Assembly (NCBI GenBank): GCA_001897795.1
Contig: MKUL01000057.1
Coordinates: forward strand, 1 to 61,131
Length of the DNA stretch: 61,131 nt
Direction: 5' to 3'
Source of the DNA: Alphaproteobacteria bacterium 41-28
GTDB taxonomy: Bacteria > Pseudomonadota > Alphaproteobacteria > UBA9655
Shown: piece after piece, positions 1 to 9,461 of the stretch
Layout: the number at the start of each line of letters is the position of its first letter
Numbering within the stretch: position 1 is the stretch's first letter
Notes under the pieces: model-generated
Told to the model about the DNA's origin: nothing
Database searches by the model: none
What the model saw: the letters and a program-made list of their open reading frames with translations, nothing else
Position numbers and translations under genes: made by a program

Positions 1-54
1 TAATACACGGATATCATACACTATAATGTAAAAACTTAAATCAAAAATGCTCTA
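1..54 (-). mobile_element. IS630-type element end (left border)
   Basis: These 54 bases are the exact reverse complement of 61060-61113. The right-hand copy continues into a good ribosome binding site (AAAGGAGG) and ATG codons, so this segment is read as the terminal repeat plus promoter/leader of an insertion sequence whose transposase runs leftward out of the window. The outer part, TAGAGCATTTTTGATTTAAG in the IS orientation, recurs with one change at the end of an IS630 transposase fragment near 22413, and a TA dinucleotide sits at the junction as expected for IS630 target sites. The element interrupts the conjugation gene to its right. Confidence 0.7.
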
Positions 55-210
55 GATCTTAGAGAAGTCTTTGAAGATCTCATGAAGAACTTCAACCCTG
101 GCAAATTACAAGGCATAAGCCAAAAAGTTGGCGAACGCCTTGAAACCATTAAAAAAGGCGTGCTTTCTCCGACAGAAAAACAGCCGCTACAAAGAAAAGG
201 GGGAGCATGA
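55..210 (+). pseudogene. 3' remnant of a conjugation gene, possibly traN, cut by the IS
   Basis: An open frame runs from the IS junction to TGA at 208-210 and encodes about 51 residues beginning DLREVFEDLMKNFNPGKLQ. There is no start codon of its own because the IS630-type end replaces the upstream part. The stop overlaps the traF start (ATGA), which indicates translational coupling and the same operon. In F-type transfer operons the gene before traF is often traN, and an acidic tail like this would fit TraN of alphaproteobacterial elements, but the fragment is too short to prove it. The identification is by position, not by a motif. Confidence 0.5.
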
Positions 211-1094
211 TGGCAGTATTCAGTATGCAGTGTTTAGTGCTCAGAAATCTTGCAGAGGCATTTAAATTTCCCAGGCCTCTCATTAAGATTTTGAAGCAGA
301 TTTGCTTTCTTTTTGTTTTTCTGAACATTGAATGCTGGGCACTGAACACTGCTTCAGCTTCATTTTTTGAAAAAAGAGCTGAGGGCTGGCACTGGTACGA
401 GGACGCCTTGAAGGCGAACAAAGTTGAAGAAGAAAGAGGGCAAAAGCTCAACCAGCCTTCTCACTCCTTATCAGCGAATCCAACACAAGTTATTGAAGAC
501 CAAAGAAAGAAACTGGAGCAAAAACTGCATGCAGCTATTATTGAGCCCACGCAGGAAAATCTTATTGCGTATATTCTTGCTCAACGGGCGCTGATGGATC
601 AAAGCCAAAGATTTTCTGAAGCGTGGAAGCGGGTTGTTATGATGACTCCCTCTTTGGATGAAACCTTAATTCACCCTGTCGATCAAAATGCCCGCCATGT
701 TTATTACGATGAACAACACAAAGACCTTCAACAACGGATTAAAAAGCTTGCCCAAGAGTATGGGTTGTTCTTTTTCTTCAGGAAGAATTGCCCCTATTGC
801 CATGGTTTTGCGCCCATTGTGAGACGGTTTTCCGAGAAGTACGGCTGGTCTGTTCTGGCGATTTCTTTAGACGAAGGAACGTTGCCAGAATTTCCCCATG
901 TTAAACGAGATAATGGAATAGCAACGCGCCTCCAGATTGCCCATGTCCCAGCCCTTATCGCTCTTCACCCCAGAACAGGGAAGCTCATTCCTCTTGCTTA
1001 TGGCATGGTTTCTGAAAGCGAAATTGAAGAACGAGCTGATATTATAACAAAAATCATACCTTTCAGAGCTCAAACTGAGGATTTTAAAAGATGA
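207..1094 (+). CDS. traF: TraF, F-type conjugation pilus assembly, thioredoxin fold
   Basis: TraF is an exported thioredoxin-like protein needed for F-type pilus and mating channel assembly. The sequence shows a hydrophobic export segment around residues 28-50, the family signature SASFFEKRAEGWHWYE just after it, and a thioredoxin domain with the redox motif C195-P-Y-C198 in FRKNCPYCHGFAP. The cis-proline region AHVPALIAL follows. The start overlaps the upstream stop. An imperfect 34-base inverted repeat (213-246 and 319-352) lies inside the N-terminal coding part, so the first 48 codons may come from an inserted palindromic element and the start is less certain than the rest. The 3' end overlaps the convergent toxin gene by 25 bases. 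Confidence 0.85.
   Translation: MMAVFSMQCLVLRNLAEAFKFPRPLIKILKQICFLFVFLNIECWALNTASASFFEKRAEGWHWYEDALKANKVEEERGQKLNQPSHSLSANPTQVIEDQRKKLEQKLHAAIIEPTQENLIAYILAQRALMDQSQRFSEAWKRVVMMTPSLDETLIHPVDQNARHVYYDEQHKDLQQRIKKLAQEYGLFFFFRKNCPYCHGFAPIVRRFSEKYGWSVLAISLDEGTLPEFPHVKRDNGIATRLQIAHVPALIALHPRTGKLIPLAYGMVSESEIEERADIITKIIPFRAQTEDFKR
213..352. repeat. Imperfect 34-bp inverted repeat inside traF
   Basis: The arm at 213-246 matches the reverse complement of 319-352 at 25 of 34 positions, with GCAGT, TTCAGT and TCAGAA preserved. The arms enclose about 72 bases. The whole block is open in the traF frame and supplies the residues from the start to the export signal. It resembles the idea of the Rickettsia palindromic elements, which insert in frame into genes, but the family is not recognised. 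Confidence 0.5.
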
Positions 1095-1378
1095 ACCTTT
1101 TTATAAACTTTACTACGGTGATCAATCTTAAGAGCAACAATTGTCAATTTGTGATCAAAAATCTCACAAACAAGTCTATAATCTCCCACGCGATATCGCC
1201 AAAATTCTTTCAAATTACCAGAGAGCGGTTTCCCCAAAAGACGGGGGTTTTCGGCTTGCAAAAGACTTTTATCAATGAAATTTTTAATTCTGCGATACGT
1301 CTCAGCATCCAGTTTTTTGAAATCCTTGTTTGCTCTTTCCGTAAATTCCAGAGTCCACTTAGTGGGGTGAGTGTTCAT
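1070..1378 (-). CDS. RelE/ParE-type toxin
   Basis: The 102-residue protein has the size and pattern of a RelE-superfamily ribosome-dependent mRNA interferase: an N-terminal strand-helix (WTLEFTERANKDFKKLDAE), the central basic block NPRLLGKPLSGNLKEFWRYRVGDYRLVCEI and a C-terminal strand ending VALKIDHRSKVYKKV. The R-V-G-D-Y-R-L motif is typical of the family. Its start lies inside the upstream antitoxin gene (20-base overlap), so the pair is translationally coupled. The pair is inserted antisense between traF and traH and would act as an addiction module for the element. Confidence 0.85.
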   Translation of the reverse strand: MNTHPTKWTLEFTERANKDFKKLDAETYRRIKNFIDKSLLQAENPRLLGKPLSGNLKEFWRYRVGDYRLVCEIFDHKLTIVALKIDHRSKVYKKVHLLKSSV

Positions 1379-1592
1379 TCTCGTACTGTCTTAAAACCTC
1401 AGTATAAGGAATCGTTTTTTCTTCTCCTCTTTCTATACGTTGAGAGATTTCAAGAGCTTGGAGGTAATCTTCTTGATCTTCCAAAAATTCTTCTAAAGCT
1501 TGCAGAGCATATTCGTCCTTGGACACATGGGCTTTCGCTGCAAGAGCTGCAAGGCGTTTATCAAGTTCATCAGGAATTGTGAGGTAAGTCAT
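1359..1592 (-). CDS. RHH-type antitoxin of the RelE pair
   Basis: This 77-residue protein begins MTYLTIPDELDKRLAALAAKAHVSKDEYA, a beta strand followed by two helices as in ribbon-helix-helix antitoxins (RelB/DinJ/CopG type). The acidic C-terminal tail (EEFLEDQEDYLQALEISQRIERGEE) would be the toxin-binding region. It is encoded directly upstream of and overlapping the toxin, the usual antitoxin-first order. The AT-rich stretch 1593-1644, with ATATATGCGTATATAAG, is its likely promoter/operator region and also precedes traH on the other strand. Confidence 0.8.
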   Translation of the reverse strand: MTYLTIPDELDKRLAALAAKAHVSKDEYALQALEEFLEDQEDYLQALEISQRIERGEEKTIPYTEVLRQYENEHSPH

Positions 1593-1644
1593 GACTTTTC
1601 TCCTTCGACATCATCATAATATATATGCGTATATAAGTAAAGAA

Positions 1645-3069
1645 ATGCAAGAGATTTGCAGCAAACTCATACTTCATAGAAAAATAAAGATCTTTCTAGG
1701 AATAATGATCATCCTTTGTGGCTCTTCTCTTTCCGCTGGCATGAAAGAAAATCTCGAGAAAGCTTTTACATCTCTTGGGATGGCAAACAATTTGACAACA
1801 GGAGGGGGATATCAAGATCAAACAGGAGGCTTTTACACAGGCGGGAGTGTTTTTGCGCGTTCCAAAGTCAATAATGCAGACCTTTTTTCTTTGCAGCTTC
1901 CTCATTATCGTTCTGGGTGTGGGGGAATTGATCTTTTTATGGGAGGATTTAGTTTTATTAATGCCCAGCAATTTACCCAGCTTCTTCGAAATATTGGAAG
2001 TAACGCAAGTGGGTATGCCTTTAATTTGGCTCTTGCGACTGTAACTCCTCAAATCAAAAGCGTCCTAGACGATTTATCAGCAAAGGTCCAAAGCATAACA
2101 AACCAAAGCATTAATTCCTGTGAAACTGCTGCAACCCTTGTCGGCGGTGTTTGGCCCCAGTCAGCAGCCTCTTCTCAACTTCTCTGCAATGCCATGAGTA
2201 AAGAGCTCGGTGTTGCAAGTGATTGGGCGCAAAGCCGTCAGAAATGCGGAGTTGAAGAAAAATGGAAAGAGACGAATGCTCGAAAAGGAGAAAGGGAAGG
2301 ATTTCAAGATATTTTAGGAGATGAATTCAATATTGCCTGGAAAGCTATACAAAAAAATGGGTTTTTAAAAAGTGATACAAGCTTAGCAGAGTTTTTTATG
2401 ACGGTTTCGGGAACGATTATATCGAAACGTGCGAGTGGGAGTTTAGCCATTCAAGTTCTCCCCTCTAAAAGTGTGGATACGGCCCTTATTTCTGCTCTTA
2501 TTAAAGGAAATACGCCTGCGAAAATCTATAAGTGCGATAATGCATCTGAAGATAAATGTCTAAATCCAACTCTTCAAAGTATAACTCTTCCTCAAAAGTC
2601 AGCCCTTGATACAAAAGTTCAAACCCTTCTTTTGTCTATTAGCGATAAGGTAAGAACGGATACAGCTCTTTCTGAAGAAGAAAAGGGATTTGTCAATTCA
2701 ACAATGATTCCTGTTTTGAAGATCATAGCTGTAGATGCAGCTTTTAAGGCAGGAGGGAGCCCCTTAAATTTAAATATGTATAGCGAAGCAATTGCTCACG
2801 ACATTCTTCTTCAATACCTTGACGAGATAATGAGTATTGTTTGGGAAAGCACAACCCAGCTGAAACAAGTGCAAATAGATGATGGAAAAATTGAAAAGCT
2901 AAGAGCGGGGATTTCTGATTCTCGAAAGGCCCTCTTTGCAAAAAGAACAGCTTTGTTTCAACAGATGGCAACAACCTTAGATCTTATTGAGCGGACTCAA
3001 CAGATCGAAACCAAGCTGCAAAACATGTTCATCTCTCACCAACAAGGCACGAAAGCGGGCGGGCTCTGA
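1645..3069 (+). CDS. traH: TraH, F-type conjugative pilus assembly protein
   Basis: TraH is a periplasmic/outer-membrane partner of TraF in F-pilus extension. The ATG at 1645 is chosen because the upstream in-frame ATG (1591) lies within the antitoxin gene. From 1645 the protein starts with a basic stretch and a hydrophobic export signal ending SSLSA, followed by GMKENLEKAFTSLGMANNLTTGGGYQDQTGGFYTGGSVFAR, the conserved TraH opening. SCGG-type and paired cysteines in the middle (NSCETA, LLCNAM, KCGVEEK, KCDNASEDKC) fit a disulfide-rich exported protein. At about 474 residues it is the normal length. The TGA ends one base before the traG start. Confidence 0.85.
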   Translation: MQEICSKLILHRKIKIFLGIMIILCGSSLSAGMKENLEKAFTSLGMANNLTTGGGYQDQTGGFYTGGSVFARSKVNNADLFSLQLPHYRSGCGGIDLFMGGFSFINAQQFTQLLRNIGSNASGYAFNLALATVTPQIKSVLDDLSAKVQSITNQSINSCETAATLVGGVWPQSAASSQLLCNAMSKELGVASDWAQSRQKCGVEEKWKETNARKGEREGFQDILGDEFNIAWKAIQKNGFLKSDTSLAEFFMTVSGTIISKRASGSLAIQVLPSKSVDTALISALIKGNTPAKIYKCDNASEDKCLNPTLQSITLPQKSALDTKVQTLLLSISDKVRTDTALSEEEKGFVNSTMIPVLKIIAVDAAFKAGGSPLNLNMYSEAIAHDILLQYLDEIMSIVWESTTQLKQVQIDDGKIEKLRAGISDSRKALFAKRTALFQQMATTLDLIERTQQIETKLQNMFISHQQGTKAGGL

Positions 3070-3070
3070 T

Positions 3071-5860
3071 ATGCACCATGTGATTACGACTTACGGCGGA
3101 GGAGAGCTCTTTACCCTTGTCTTTAATGGCATAGCGGCATTGTTCAAGGAAGATTACACAGGTATGGTGATGACTCTCATTCGGGTAGGGTTAATGGTCG
3201 GGTCCGTTTATGCTGTGATTCTCATGCTCTTTCGAAATCAACTCTTTGAGGGAGTAAAGTGGTTTTTGTGGGTTGTGGTTGCTACTAATCTTATTTTCTT
3301 ACCCAAAACCACGATTTTTATCCATGACCCCCTTACCGAAACAAAGACAAAAATTGATAATGTCCCCTTTGCTTTAGGAGTCTTTGCTAGTTTTGTCAGT
3401 CAAGTAGGAAAGTCTGTCACAGAAACGTTTGAGTCGGTTTTTACGCTTCCTGACTACATGCCCTATCATCAAACGGGAACAGTCTTTGCCTCAGCGCTTA
3501 TGAGTCAAGTCGGGCAGTTTCGAATTGTTGATCCTCTCTTTAAAGGCAACACGGAACGCTTTGTCAATCAATGCGTTGTTTACGATGCCATGATTGGGCA
3601 CAAATACACGCTTCAAGATTTACAAAATACACCGGATATTTGGGGGCTTGTTAGAAATAACGCTTCACCTGTTCTGGGTTTTTTATACAAGGAAACAAGT
3701 CATCCAGGAACCGTCATTAGCTGTAAAGTGGGTGCTAAAAAACTAGAAGACCTTTGGACAGATGAAATTAATAAAGCAACCTCAGTCTATGGTGGATGGG
3801 TTCAAAACAAAAGTCTAACAAAAACGGCCTTTTTTACGCACCTTCAAAATGGCTATCAGCTGATGACAGATGTGACAAAGGATGCGGCCAATATTCTGCG
3901 CCAGGAAATGATGATTAATGCTATTGAAGAGGCGAGCAACAATAAGCTTTCTGAGCTTGGTTCTGCTTCCAACTATGCGGCCACAAAAGCACTGTTACAG
4001 CAAAGATCCGCTTATGCCATTGCGGGAGAAATTGCGGCTCGGACGCTTCCTTTGTTTAAGAACGTTATAGAAGCTCTCAGCTATGCTCTTTTTATTTTTA
4101 TTGTAGTGTTAGCTCTTCTTCCCAATGGTTATCGAATTCTCCTGACCTATTGTGGAATTCTTGTCTGGACCCAGCTGTGGGCTCCTCTTTATGCCGTTTT
4201 AAATCTTGTCATGACGCTTTATGGGAAAGCGGAGACAGGGAACCTTGCTGCTAATACAGGTCTTAACCTTTTAAATTCCTCAGCCATTATCAATGCAAAC
4301 GCAGATATGGTGACCTTAGCGGCTTGGCTTTCTGTCAGTATTCCTTTTATTTCTTATGGAATCTTAAAACAAGGTGCTGGGGCCTTTGTGGGTCTTGCCC
4401 AGCATTTAGGATCAGCCATGCAAAGCGCAGCAAGTGGTGCAGCAGCAGAGGCTGTTGCGGGAAATGTTAGCTTAGGAAACCTCAGTATGGGAACTCAAAC
4501 TTACCAAAACACATCTGCCTTTCAACATATGACAAGTCCGTCTTACAACACCTCTCAATTTAAGGCTCTCTCTGCTTCAGGCGTTGAGCAGACAACGCTT
4601 GCAGATGGGACTCAAGCTTTCAGTGATCAAGCCATGTCTCGTTTAAGTGCCCAAATTATGGGAACAGAAAATACAGCTTTTACCCAGCAAGAAAATCTCT
4701 CAAGTGCCATGAGCATTGCACAGACAAAGAGTGTGGCAGCAAGTAAGGCGACAGAAACCGCGTTTCAAAAATCGACCAATTTCCTTTCTAAAGTGGGAAA
4801 AGAAATCCTTTCGGGAGAAGACTTCAACAAAACAGTCAGCGCTTCTGATGCCAAAAGCCTTCAAAATTTTAAGAATTATGTAAACGATATACGCCAAAAT
4901 ACGGGAATGACAGAGGCTCAAGCTGTCGAAGCTGCTGTTGGAGCAAGTTTTGGTGTTCCAAAGCTCTTAGGAAGCGGCGGTATCAGTGGAAATTTTGAAA
5001 GCTCAGCAGCACGGCAAAAAGGAATTGATGCTGCCAAATCAATCGCCAGTCAAAAAGGCTACTCGGACAGCATCGATAAAGTTGTTTCTGCGGCTCAATC
5101 GCTCTCCGAAGGAAAAAGAGATACAGATGGTGCAGAGCTAGGACGAGGAACATTAGAAAGCTTAAATCAAGCTAAAAGTTTCCGGGAAGAAGCTTCCGTT
5201 GCAATGAGCCAAATTGATACCATTTCGAAGGACATGAGCTCAAACCAAAGCAAAAACCTAGCCATTAGTAAAGATCTTACTCAGGATGTTCTCGAATTTA
5301 TTGCTCATCAGCCTGTAAACATGGGACCTAATGGTTCCCCTGGGGGACAAATTGGCTATGAGAGAGCTCGTCAAATTCTCGAAAAAGGAGGAGAAGAACG
5401 AGCCATGTATATCGATAGTTTTCAAGAGCAAAACCCTCAATATGCCATAGAGAGTATCCATGGTGCAGAAGAAAGAAGAGGCCTCGAAGCAAAGTATGAT
5501 GGCATAGCCCAAAATACAAGGGACAGTAGCAGATTAGAGACCCAAAACCGGAATAACGTCGAAGCCGTCAATCACCGGGCAAGACAATCCGGTCTCGATC
5601 CTAATAAAAAGCTATCTGAAAATGTAAAGCATGACGTTTTAGAGAAACTTACCAAGATCGATGACAAATTCCAGAAAGGAAGTGATGAAATTGGGCGGCA
5701 GGAAAACTTACTTCAACAGGCTGAAGAGGATTCCAAAAAGAAAAACATGACCATTTCTGTTCTTAAAAATGCTGCCGTCAATGTCGTAGGAGATCTCGAT
5801 CCGGGAAAGCCGATTCTCTACGATAAAACACCCCCTAGCTCTCCCTTATTCAAGAGGTAA
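3071..5860 (+). CDS. traG: TraG, mating pair stabilisation protein
   Basis: The ATG at 3071, immediately after traH, is chosen over an upstream in-frame ATG inside traH. This gives 929 residues, close to F TraG (938). The N-terminal half is an inner-membrane region: HHVITTYGGGELF, then hydrophobic segments near residues 25-65 and 340-400 and a glycine-rich segment near 430-455. The C-terminal half is long, polar, Ser/Gln/Ala-rich and helical, the periplasmic part that in F acts in mating-pair stabilisation and surface exclusion recognition. Its order after traF and traH is that of F-type operons. Three bases separate it from traD. Confidence 0.88.
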   Translation: MHHVITTYGGGELFTLVFNGIAALFKEDYTGMVMTLIRVGLMVGSVYAVILMLFRNQLFEGVKWFLWVVVATNLIFLPKTTIFIHDPLTETKTKIDNVPFALGVFASFVSQVGKSVTETFESVFTLPDYMPYHQTGTVFASALMSQVGQFRIVDPLFKGNTERFVNQCVVYDAMIGHKYTLQDLQNTPDIWGLVRNNASPVLGFLYKETSHPGTVISCKVGAKKLEDLWTDEINKATSVYGGWVQNKSLTKTAFFTHLQNGYQLMTDVTKDAANILRQEMMINAIEEASNNKLSELGSASNYAATKALLQQRSAYAIAGEIAARTLPLFKNVIEALSYALFIFIVVLALLPNGYRILLTYCGILVWTQLWAPLYAVLNLVMTLYGKAETGNLAANTGLNLLNSSAIINANADMVTLAAWLSVSIPFISYGILKQGAGAFVGLAQHLGSAMQSAASGAAAEAVAGNVSLGNLSMGTQTYQNTSAFQHMTSPSYNTSQFKALSASGVEQTTLADGTQAFSDQAMSRLSAQIMGTENTAFTQQENLSSAMSIAQTKSVAASKATETAFQKSTNFLSKVGKEILSGEDFNKTVSASDAKSLQNFKNYVNDIRQNTGMTEAQAVEAAVGASFGVPKLLGSGGISGNFESSAARQKGIDAAKSIASQKGYSDSIDKVVSAAQSLSEGKRDTDGAELGRGTLESLNQAKSFREEASVAMSQIDTISKDMSSNQSKNLAISKDLTQDVLEFIAHQPVNMGPNGSPGGQIGYERARQILEKGGEERAMYIDSFQEQNPQYAIESIHGAEERRGLEAKYDGIAQNTRDSSRLETQNRNNVEAVNHRARQSGLDPNKKLSENVKHDVLEKLTKIDDKFQKGSDEIGRQENLLQQAEEDSKKKNMTISVLKNAAVNVVGDLDPGKPILYDKTPPSSPLFKR

Positions 5861-5863
5861 CCC

Positions 5864-7750
5864 ATGCCCTTTATCAAAACCATCACCCAAGGCGGTCAAG
5901 TTCATATTCATCAATTAAGGATGCTCAAGCAAATCCTCATTGCAGGGTTTGTGGTTGCTTTCATTGTGGGAGGGGGACATTTTATATGGAAAAGCCTCCT
6001 CTTACCCGCCAATGATTGGAGAATAGCGTATGAGACGTATTGGGCCAAATTTCTGCTTACAACTGTCCCTTCAGAAAAACATAAGAATATTCGACAACTT
6101 TATATCCCTCCTCAAGGCAAGCCTTATCGAAGAAGCTCGCTCAGTATTCTTCAAGATCTCGTTCTAAAAAAAGCAACCTTAAGAGTGGAAAAACATCTTG
6201 AATTAACAGGCTATAAAAGCCTTAAGCTTGCGGGGTGGACATATCTCTCCATTATGGGCTTCTGGTTTATTTTTGGTCTAGCCCAAAAACGAACACAACA
6301 TCAAAGAGGAAATACACTTGTTCCGTGGAAACACCTGAGAACCATGCTCAGAAGAAAGAGAGAAGCCTCTGATTTAAAACTTTACCCAGCAAAAGCATGG
6401 AGCAAATTGCCTTTGGTTAAACATAAAGAAACCTCTCATATTCTTATTACAGGAACAACGGGATCAGGAAAAACAAACGCTTTTCATCATCTTCTTCCCC
6501 AAATTCGAAAAAGAGGAGATCGTGCCATTGTTCTTGATGTCACAGGTGATTATGTCTCCCGCTATTATAAAGAAGGGAAGGATATCATTCTTAATCCTTT
6601 AGATCAAAGATCTCGTCCCTGGCATCCCTGGGCAGATTGTCACTTAGATTCCCATTATGATGTCTTAGCCGAATCCTTAATCCAATCTAAAGATAGTTCA
6701 AATGATCCTTTCTGGGATAATGCAAGTCGAATGGTCTTAAAAACAGCTCTCAGAAAATTTGCCTATCAAGAAAATAAAGATATAGAAAAGCTTACGGCTT
6801 TCCTTCTCAGCGCATCAGATAAAGAATTCGAGGATTTCTTTAAAGGCACAGAAGCTGCAACTTTTGCTTTCAAAAATAGTGAAAAAACCACTCATTCCAT
6901 TCGAAGTGTCCTCTCCTATCAAATAGAATGTCTTAGGCAATTAGAACCTACACAGAACTCATTTTCAATTCGCAATTGGGTTATGAATGATCCGCCTTCG
7001 CTTCTTCGCATTTTCATCGGACAGGGCCCGCTTTCACTGCTTCGCAGCTTCGGGGTGACATCACGCCAAAGCGCCATGCGCAGCGAAGGGTTGCTATTCA
7101 TTACAGCACGGGCAGATCAACGTCAAACCTTGACACCTTTGATTTCTGCTTGGATGGACATTGCTCTTAATGCTCTCATGATTCTTCCTGAAGATCAAAA
7201 GCGAAGGCTTTGGTTTATTATTGATGAGCTTGCAGCTCTTCAAAAACTTCCACGCCTTCAAGCAGGACTTGCGGAAGGACGAAAATATGGGGGCTGTCTT
7301 TTGGCAGGGTTTCAAAGCAAACCACAATTGGAAGAAATTTATGGACGAAATGCTGCAGAAGCTATACTGGATCTTTTTAACACAAAAATCTTCTTCCGTT
7401 GCACCGAACCTTCGACTCAAGCATGGATATCAAAAGTATTAGGAGATAAAGAAGAAATTGAGCCTACTGAGAACATCTCTTATGGTGCTAATAGCATGAG
7501 AGATGGCGTCTCCTTAAGTCATCATACACGCCAAAAACCTCTTGTGTTGCCGACAGAGTTGTCTCAACTGAAGGATCTCGAATGCTATCTCAAGTATCCT
7601 GGTGATTACCCTTGCACAAAGCTTCAAACGAAATACAAACGCGCTCCCTTCTTCAAGAAAAAGGCTTTTCTGCTTAAACCTGAAAGGAAAAGAGTTTATA
7701 ATCTTCAACTTAGTGAGTTCCAAGATGTTAAAAAAGAAAAATTAGAATAA
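5864..7750 (+). CDS. traD: TraD, type IV coupling protein (VirD4 family)
   Basis: The protein is the inner-membrane hexameric ATPase that links the relaxosome to the secretion channel. Two N-terminal membrane segments lie near residues 22-42 and 125-140. The ATPase has Walker A GTTGSGKT near residue 196, Walker B IIDELAAL near 452, and the following KLPRLQAGLAEGRKYGGCLLAGFQS, a coupling-protein signature. It lacks the long acidic C-terminal tail of F TraD and ends at residue 628, as in many alphaproteobacterial TraD proteins. The gene follows traG by three bases and is the last of the operon; an AT-rich gap of about 100 bases follows. Confidence 0.9.
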   Translation: MPFIKTITQGGQVHIHQLRMLKQILIAGFVVAFIVGGGHFIWKSLLLPANDWRIAYETYWAKFLLTTVPSEKHKNIRQLYIPPQGKPYRRSSLSILQDLVLKKATLRVEKHLELTGYKSLKLAGWTYLSIMGFWFIFGLAQKRTQHQRGNTLVPWKHLRTMLRRKREASDLKLYPAKAWSKLPLVKHKETSHILITGTTGSGKTNAFHHLLPQIRKRGDRAIVLDVTGDYVSRYYKEGKDIILNPLDQRSRPWHPWADCHLDSHYDVLAESLIQSKDSSNDPFWDNASRMVLKTALRKFAYQENKDIEKLTAFLLSASDKEFEDFFKGTEAATFAFKNSEKTTHSIRSVLSYQIECLRQLEPTQNSFSIRNWVMNDPPSLLRIFIGQGPLSLLRSFGVTSRQSAMRSEGLLFITARADQRQTLTPLISAWMDIALNALMILPEDQKRRLWFIIDELAALQKLPRLQAGLAEGRKYGGCLLAGFQSKPQLEEIYGRNAAEAILDLFNTKIFFRCTEPSTQAWISKVLGDKEEIEPTENISYGANSMRDGVSLSHHTRQKPLVLPTELSQLKDLECYLKYPGDYPCTKLQTKYKRAPFFKKKAFLLKPERKRVYNLQLSEFQDVKKEKLE

Positions 7751-7853
7751 ATACTTATGAAATAAGTTTTGTAATCAAGGCGTTTATCTTTTATAAATTA
7801 TAAACAATACTTTTTGTTAATAAAAACAGATCCATTTAACAGGGGATAATTCC

Positions 7854-9461
7854 ATGATCAATTATAGATTTAACATCCTTCTCCTTGCTTTTAACACTGG
7901 GCTAACTGTAGCGTTTGAGTCATCTCCCGCCTATGCAAGTCAGCAAGAAAAAAACGTAGAAGATATAACTAACGAAACAACTGTAAGCAAGAACCCAAAA
8001 CAACGTTTACCCCAAGAGAAAGAAAGTGGCTATAAAAGGAAAAAACAAAAGCCTAAGGTCTTCCCTGTTTCTCATGAATATTACCTACAAACGTCCTTAA
8101 TGTTGAACGCTGTACATAGTCTAGAAAACCAAGAAGCCAATCATGAAATAGAAAAATCATTACGTTTAGAGGCAGAAGCTGGCAATTCCTATGCTCAATG
8201 CCAACTCGCGCTTATGTATGAAGAGGGTCAAGGCGTCGAGAAAGATGAAAAAGAAGCCATCAGATTATACCATTTAGCTGCCGATCAAGGACATAGCGAA
8301 GCTTTATCTAACTTAGCTTTAATGTATCAGCAAGGTCGAGGCGTTAAAAAGGATGAAAGAAAAGCAGTTGAACTATACAGCTTAGCTGTAGAACAGGGAC
8401 AGCCAAATGCACAATATAATTTAGCTTTAATGTACTTCAAGGGCCAAGGGGTAGGAAAAGACGAACAATTGGCGGTTAAGCTGTTTAAGTTGGCGGCAGC
8501 GCAAGGCGTTACACAAGCTGAATATATGCTTAGTATGTTAAGCGCATTTAAGGATAATAAGCAAGACGAATATGAAGTAGTACGATTAAATAACTTGGCA
8601 ACTGACCTAGGTTATGTTGATGGGCAAGATAAATTAGCTTTGAAAGAAAAAAGCCAAAGCCCTCAAAAAGCCAAAGAGGATGAAGTTTGGTTAGATATAG
8701 CTGCTAAAGGAGGCGATTCAACTGCACAATATAAATTAGCTTTAATGTATGAAGAAGGTAACGGTGTTGAGAAGGATCTACAAAAGGCGATAGATTTGTA
8801 TCGTCAATCTGCTAGTCAAGGAAATGTGGATGCTATCTATAATCTAGAAATATGTTTGGCAGCTCAGAAAATGAACGCTGGTACAGGACTGCCCCCTTCT
8901 TTAAATAAACCTCAGAAAAAAGAAGGAAAATTACAAAAAAATCCTAAGAAACAGCCTTCCAAACAAAACTCTAATTTTGATATTCCCCCTAATTCTATGA
9001 AGAAGAATAGCCAAAAACCACAATTTCCTCAACATAAACAAAGGTCTTCAAAAGTTCCTCATTCTAACCAATCTCAGCAAACGAAACCTAATAAATTACC
9101 AAATACCCCCCCTTCTTCTACTGCAAGAACTGCAGATGCCCCTGTCCGTACTTCTCTACAAAGACAAGCTCCTCATTCTTATAAGGAAACTTCTCAACAC
9201 TTATCTAGTACACAAAAACCTAAACAATCGCCAAAACGAAGGCCGCAACAAAAAAAACAAGGTTTAGCAAGCACTACAACATCTAACTCCCAAAAGCCAC
9301 AACCGAAACGTAACCCAACCACCCCTCCTAAGAAATCTGAGTCTTCAACTATAGCTTCTAAGGAGCCAGAATTAAAAAAATCATCACCAAGCCTTCCTGC
9401 CGTCACAAAGGAAGCATCAAAAATGAACAAAGTCTGGCAGGTTAAACCTAAAAATAATTGA
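7854..9461 (+). CDS. Secreted Sel1-repeat protein with Pro/Lys/Gln-rich tail
   Basis: The N-terminus is an export signal (MINYRFNILLLAFNTGLTVAFESSPAYAS). Residues about 100-345 hold five to six Sel1 repeats, clearest in AQCQLALMYEEGQGVEKDEK and its copies, one of them degenerate. The last 200 residues are low-complexity, rich in P, K, Q and S, with many KPQ and PKK tripeptides. Sel1 repeats form alpha solenoids that bind proteins, and in intracellular bacteria such proteins are often effectors or surface adaptors; that role here is inference. A clear ribosome site (AGGGGATAATTCC) precedes the ATG. The AT-rich upstream gap 7751-7853 probably holds its promoter. Confidence 0.8.
   Translation: MINYRFNILLLAFNTGLTVAFESSPAYASQQEKNVEDITNETTVSKNPKQRLPQEKESGYKRKKQKPKVFPVSHEYYLQTSLMLNAVHSLENQEANHEIEKSLRLEAEAGNSYAQCQLALMYEEGQGVEKDEKEAIRLYHLAADQGHSEALSNLALMYQQGRGVKKDERKAVELYSLAVEQGQPNAQYNLALMYFKGQGVGKDEQLAVKLFKLAAAQGVTQAEYMLSMLSAFKDNKQDEYEVVRLNNLATDLGYVDGQDKLALKEKSQSPQKAKEDEVWLDIAAKGGDSTAQYKLALMYEEGNGVEKDLQKAIDLYRQSASQGNVDAIYNLEICLAAQKMNAGTGLPPSLNKPQKKEGKLQKNPKKQPSKQNSNFDIPPNSMKKNSQKPQFPQHKQRSSKVPHSNQSQQTKPNKLPNTPPSSTARTADAPVRTSLQRQAPHSYKETSQHLSSTQKPKQSPKRRPQQKKQGLASTTTSNSQKPQPKRNPTTPPKKSESSTIASKEPELKKSSPSLPAVTKEASKMNKVWQVKPKNN

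Noticed and set aside
1091..1582. A 163-residue + strand frame between traF and traH.
   Set aside because: It is the complement of the toxin-antitoxin pair, which has clear family patterns; the + strand reading has none.
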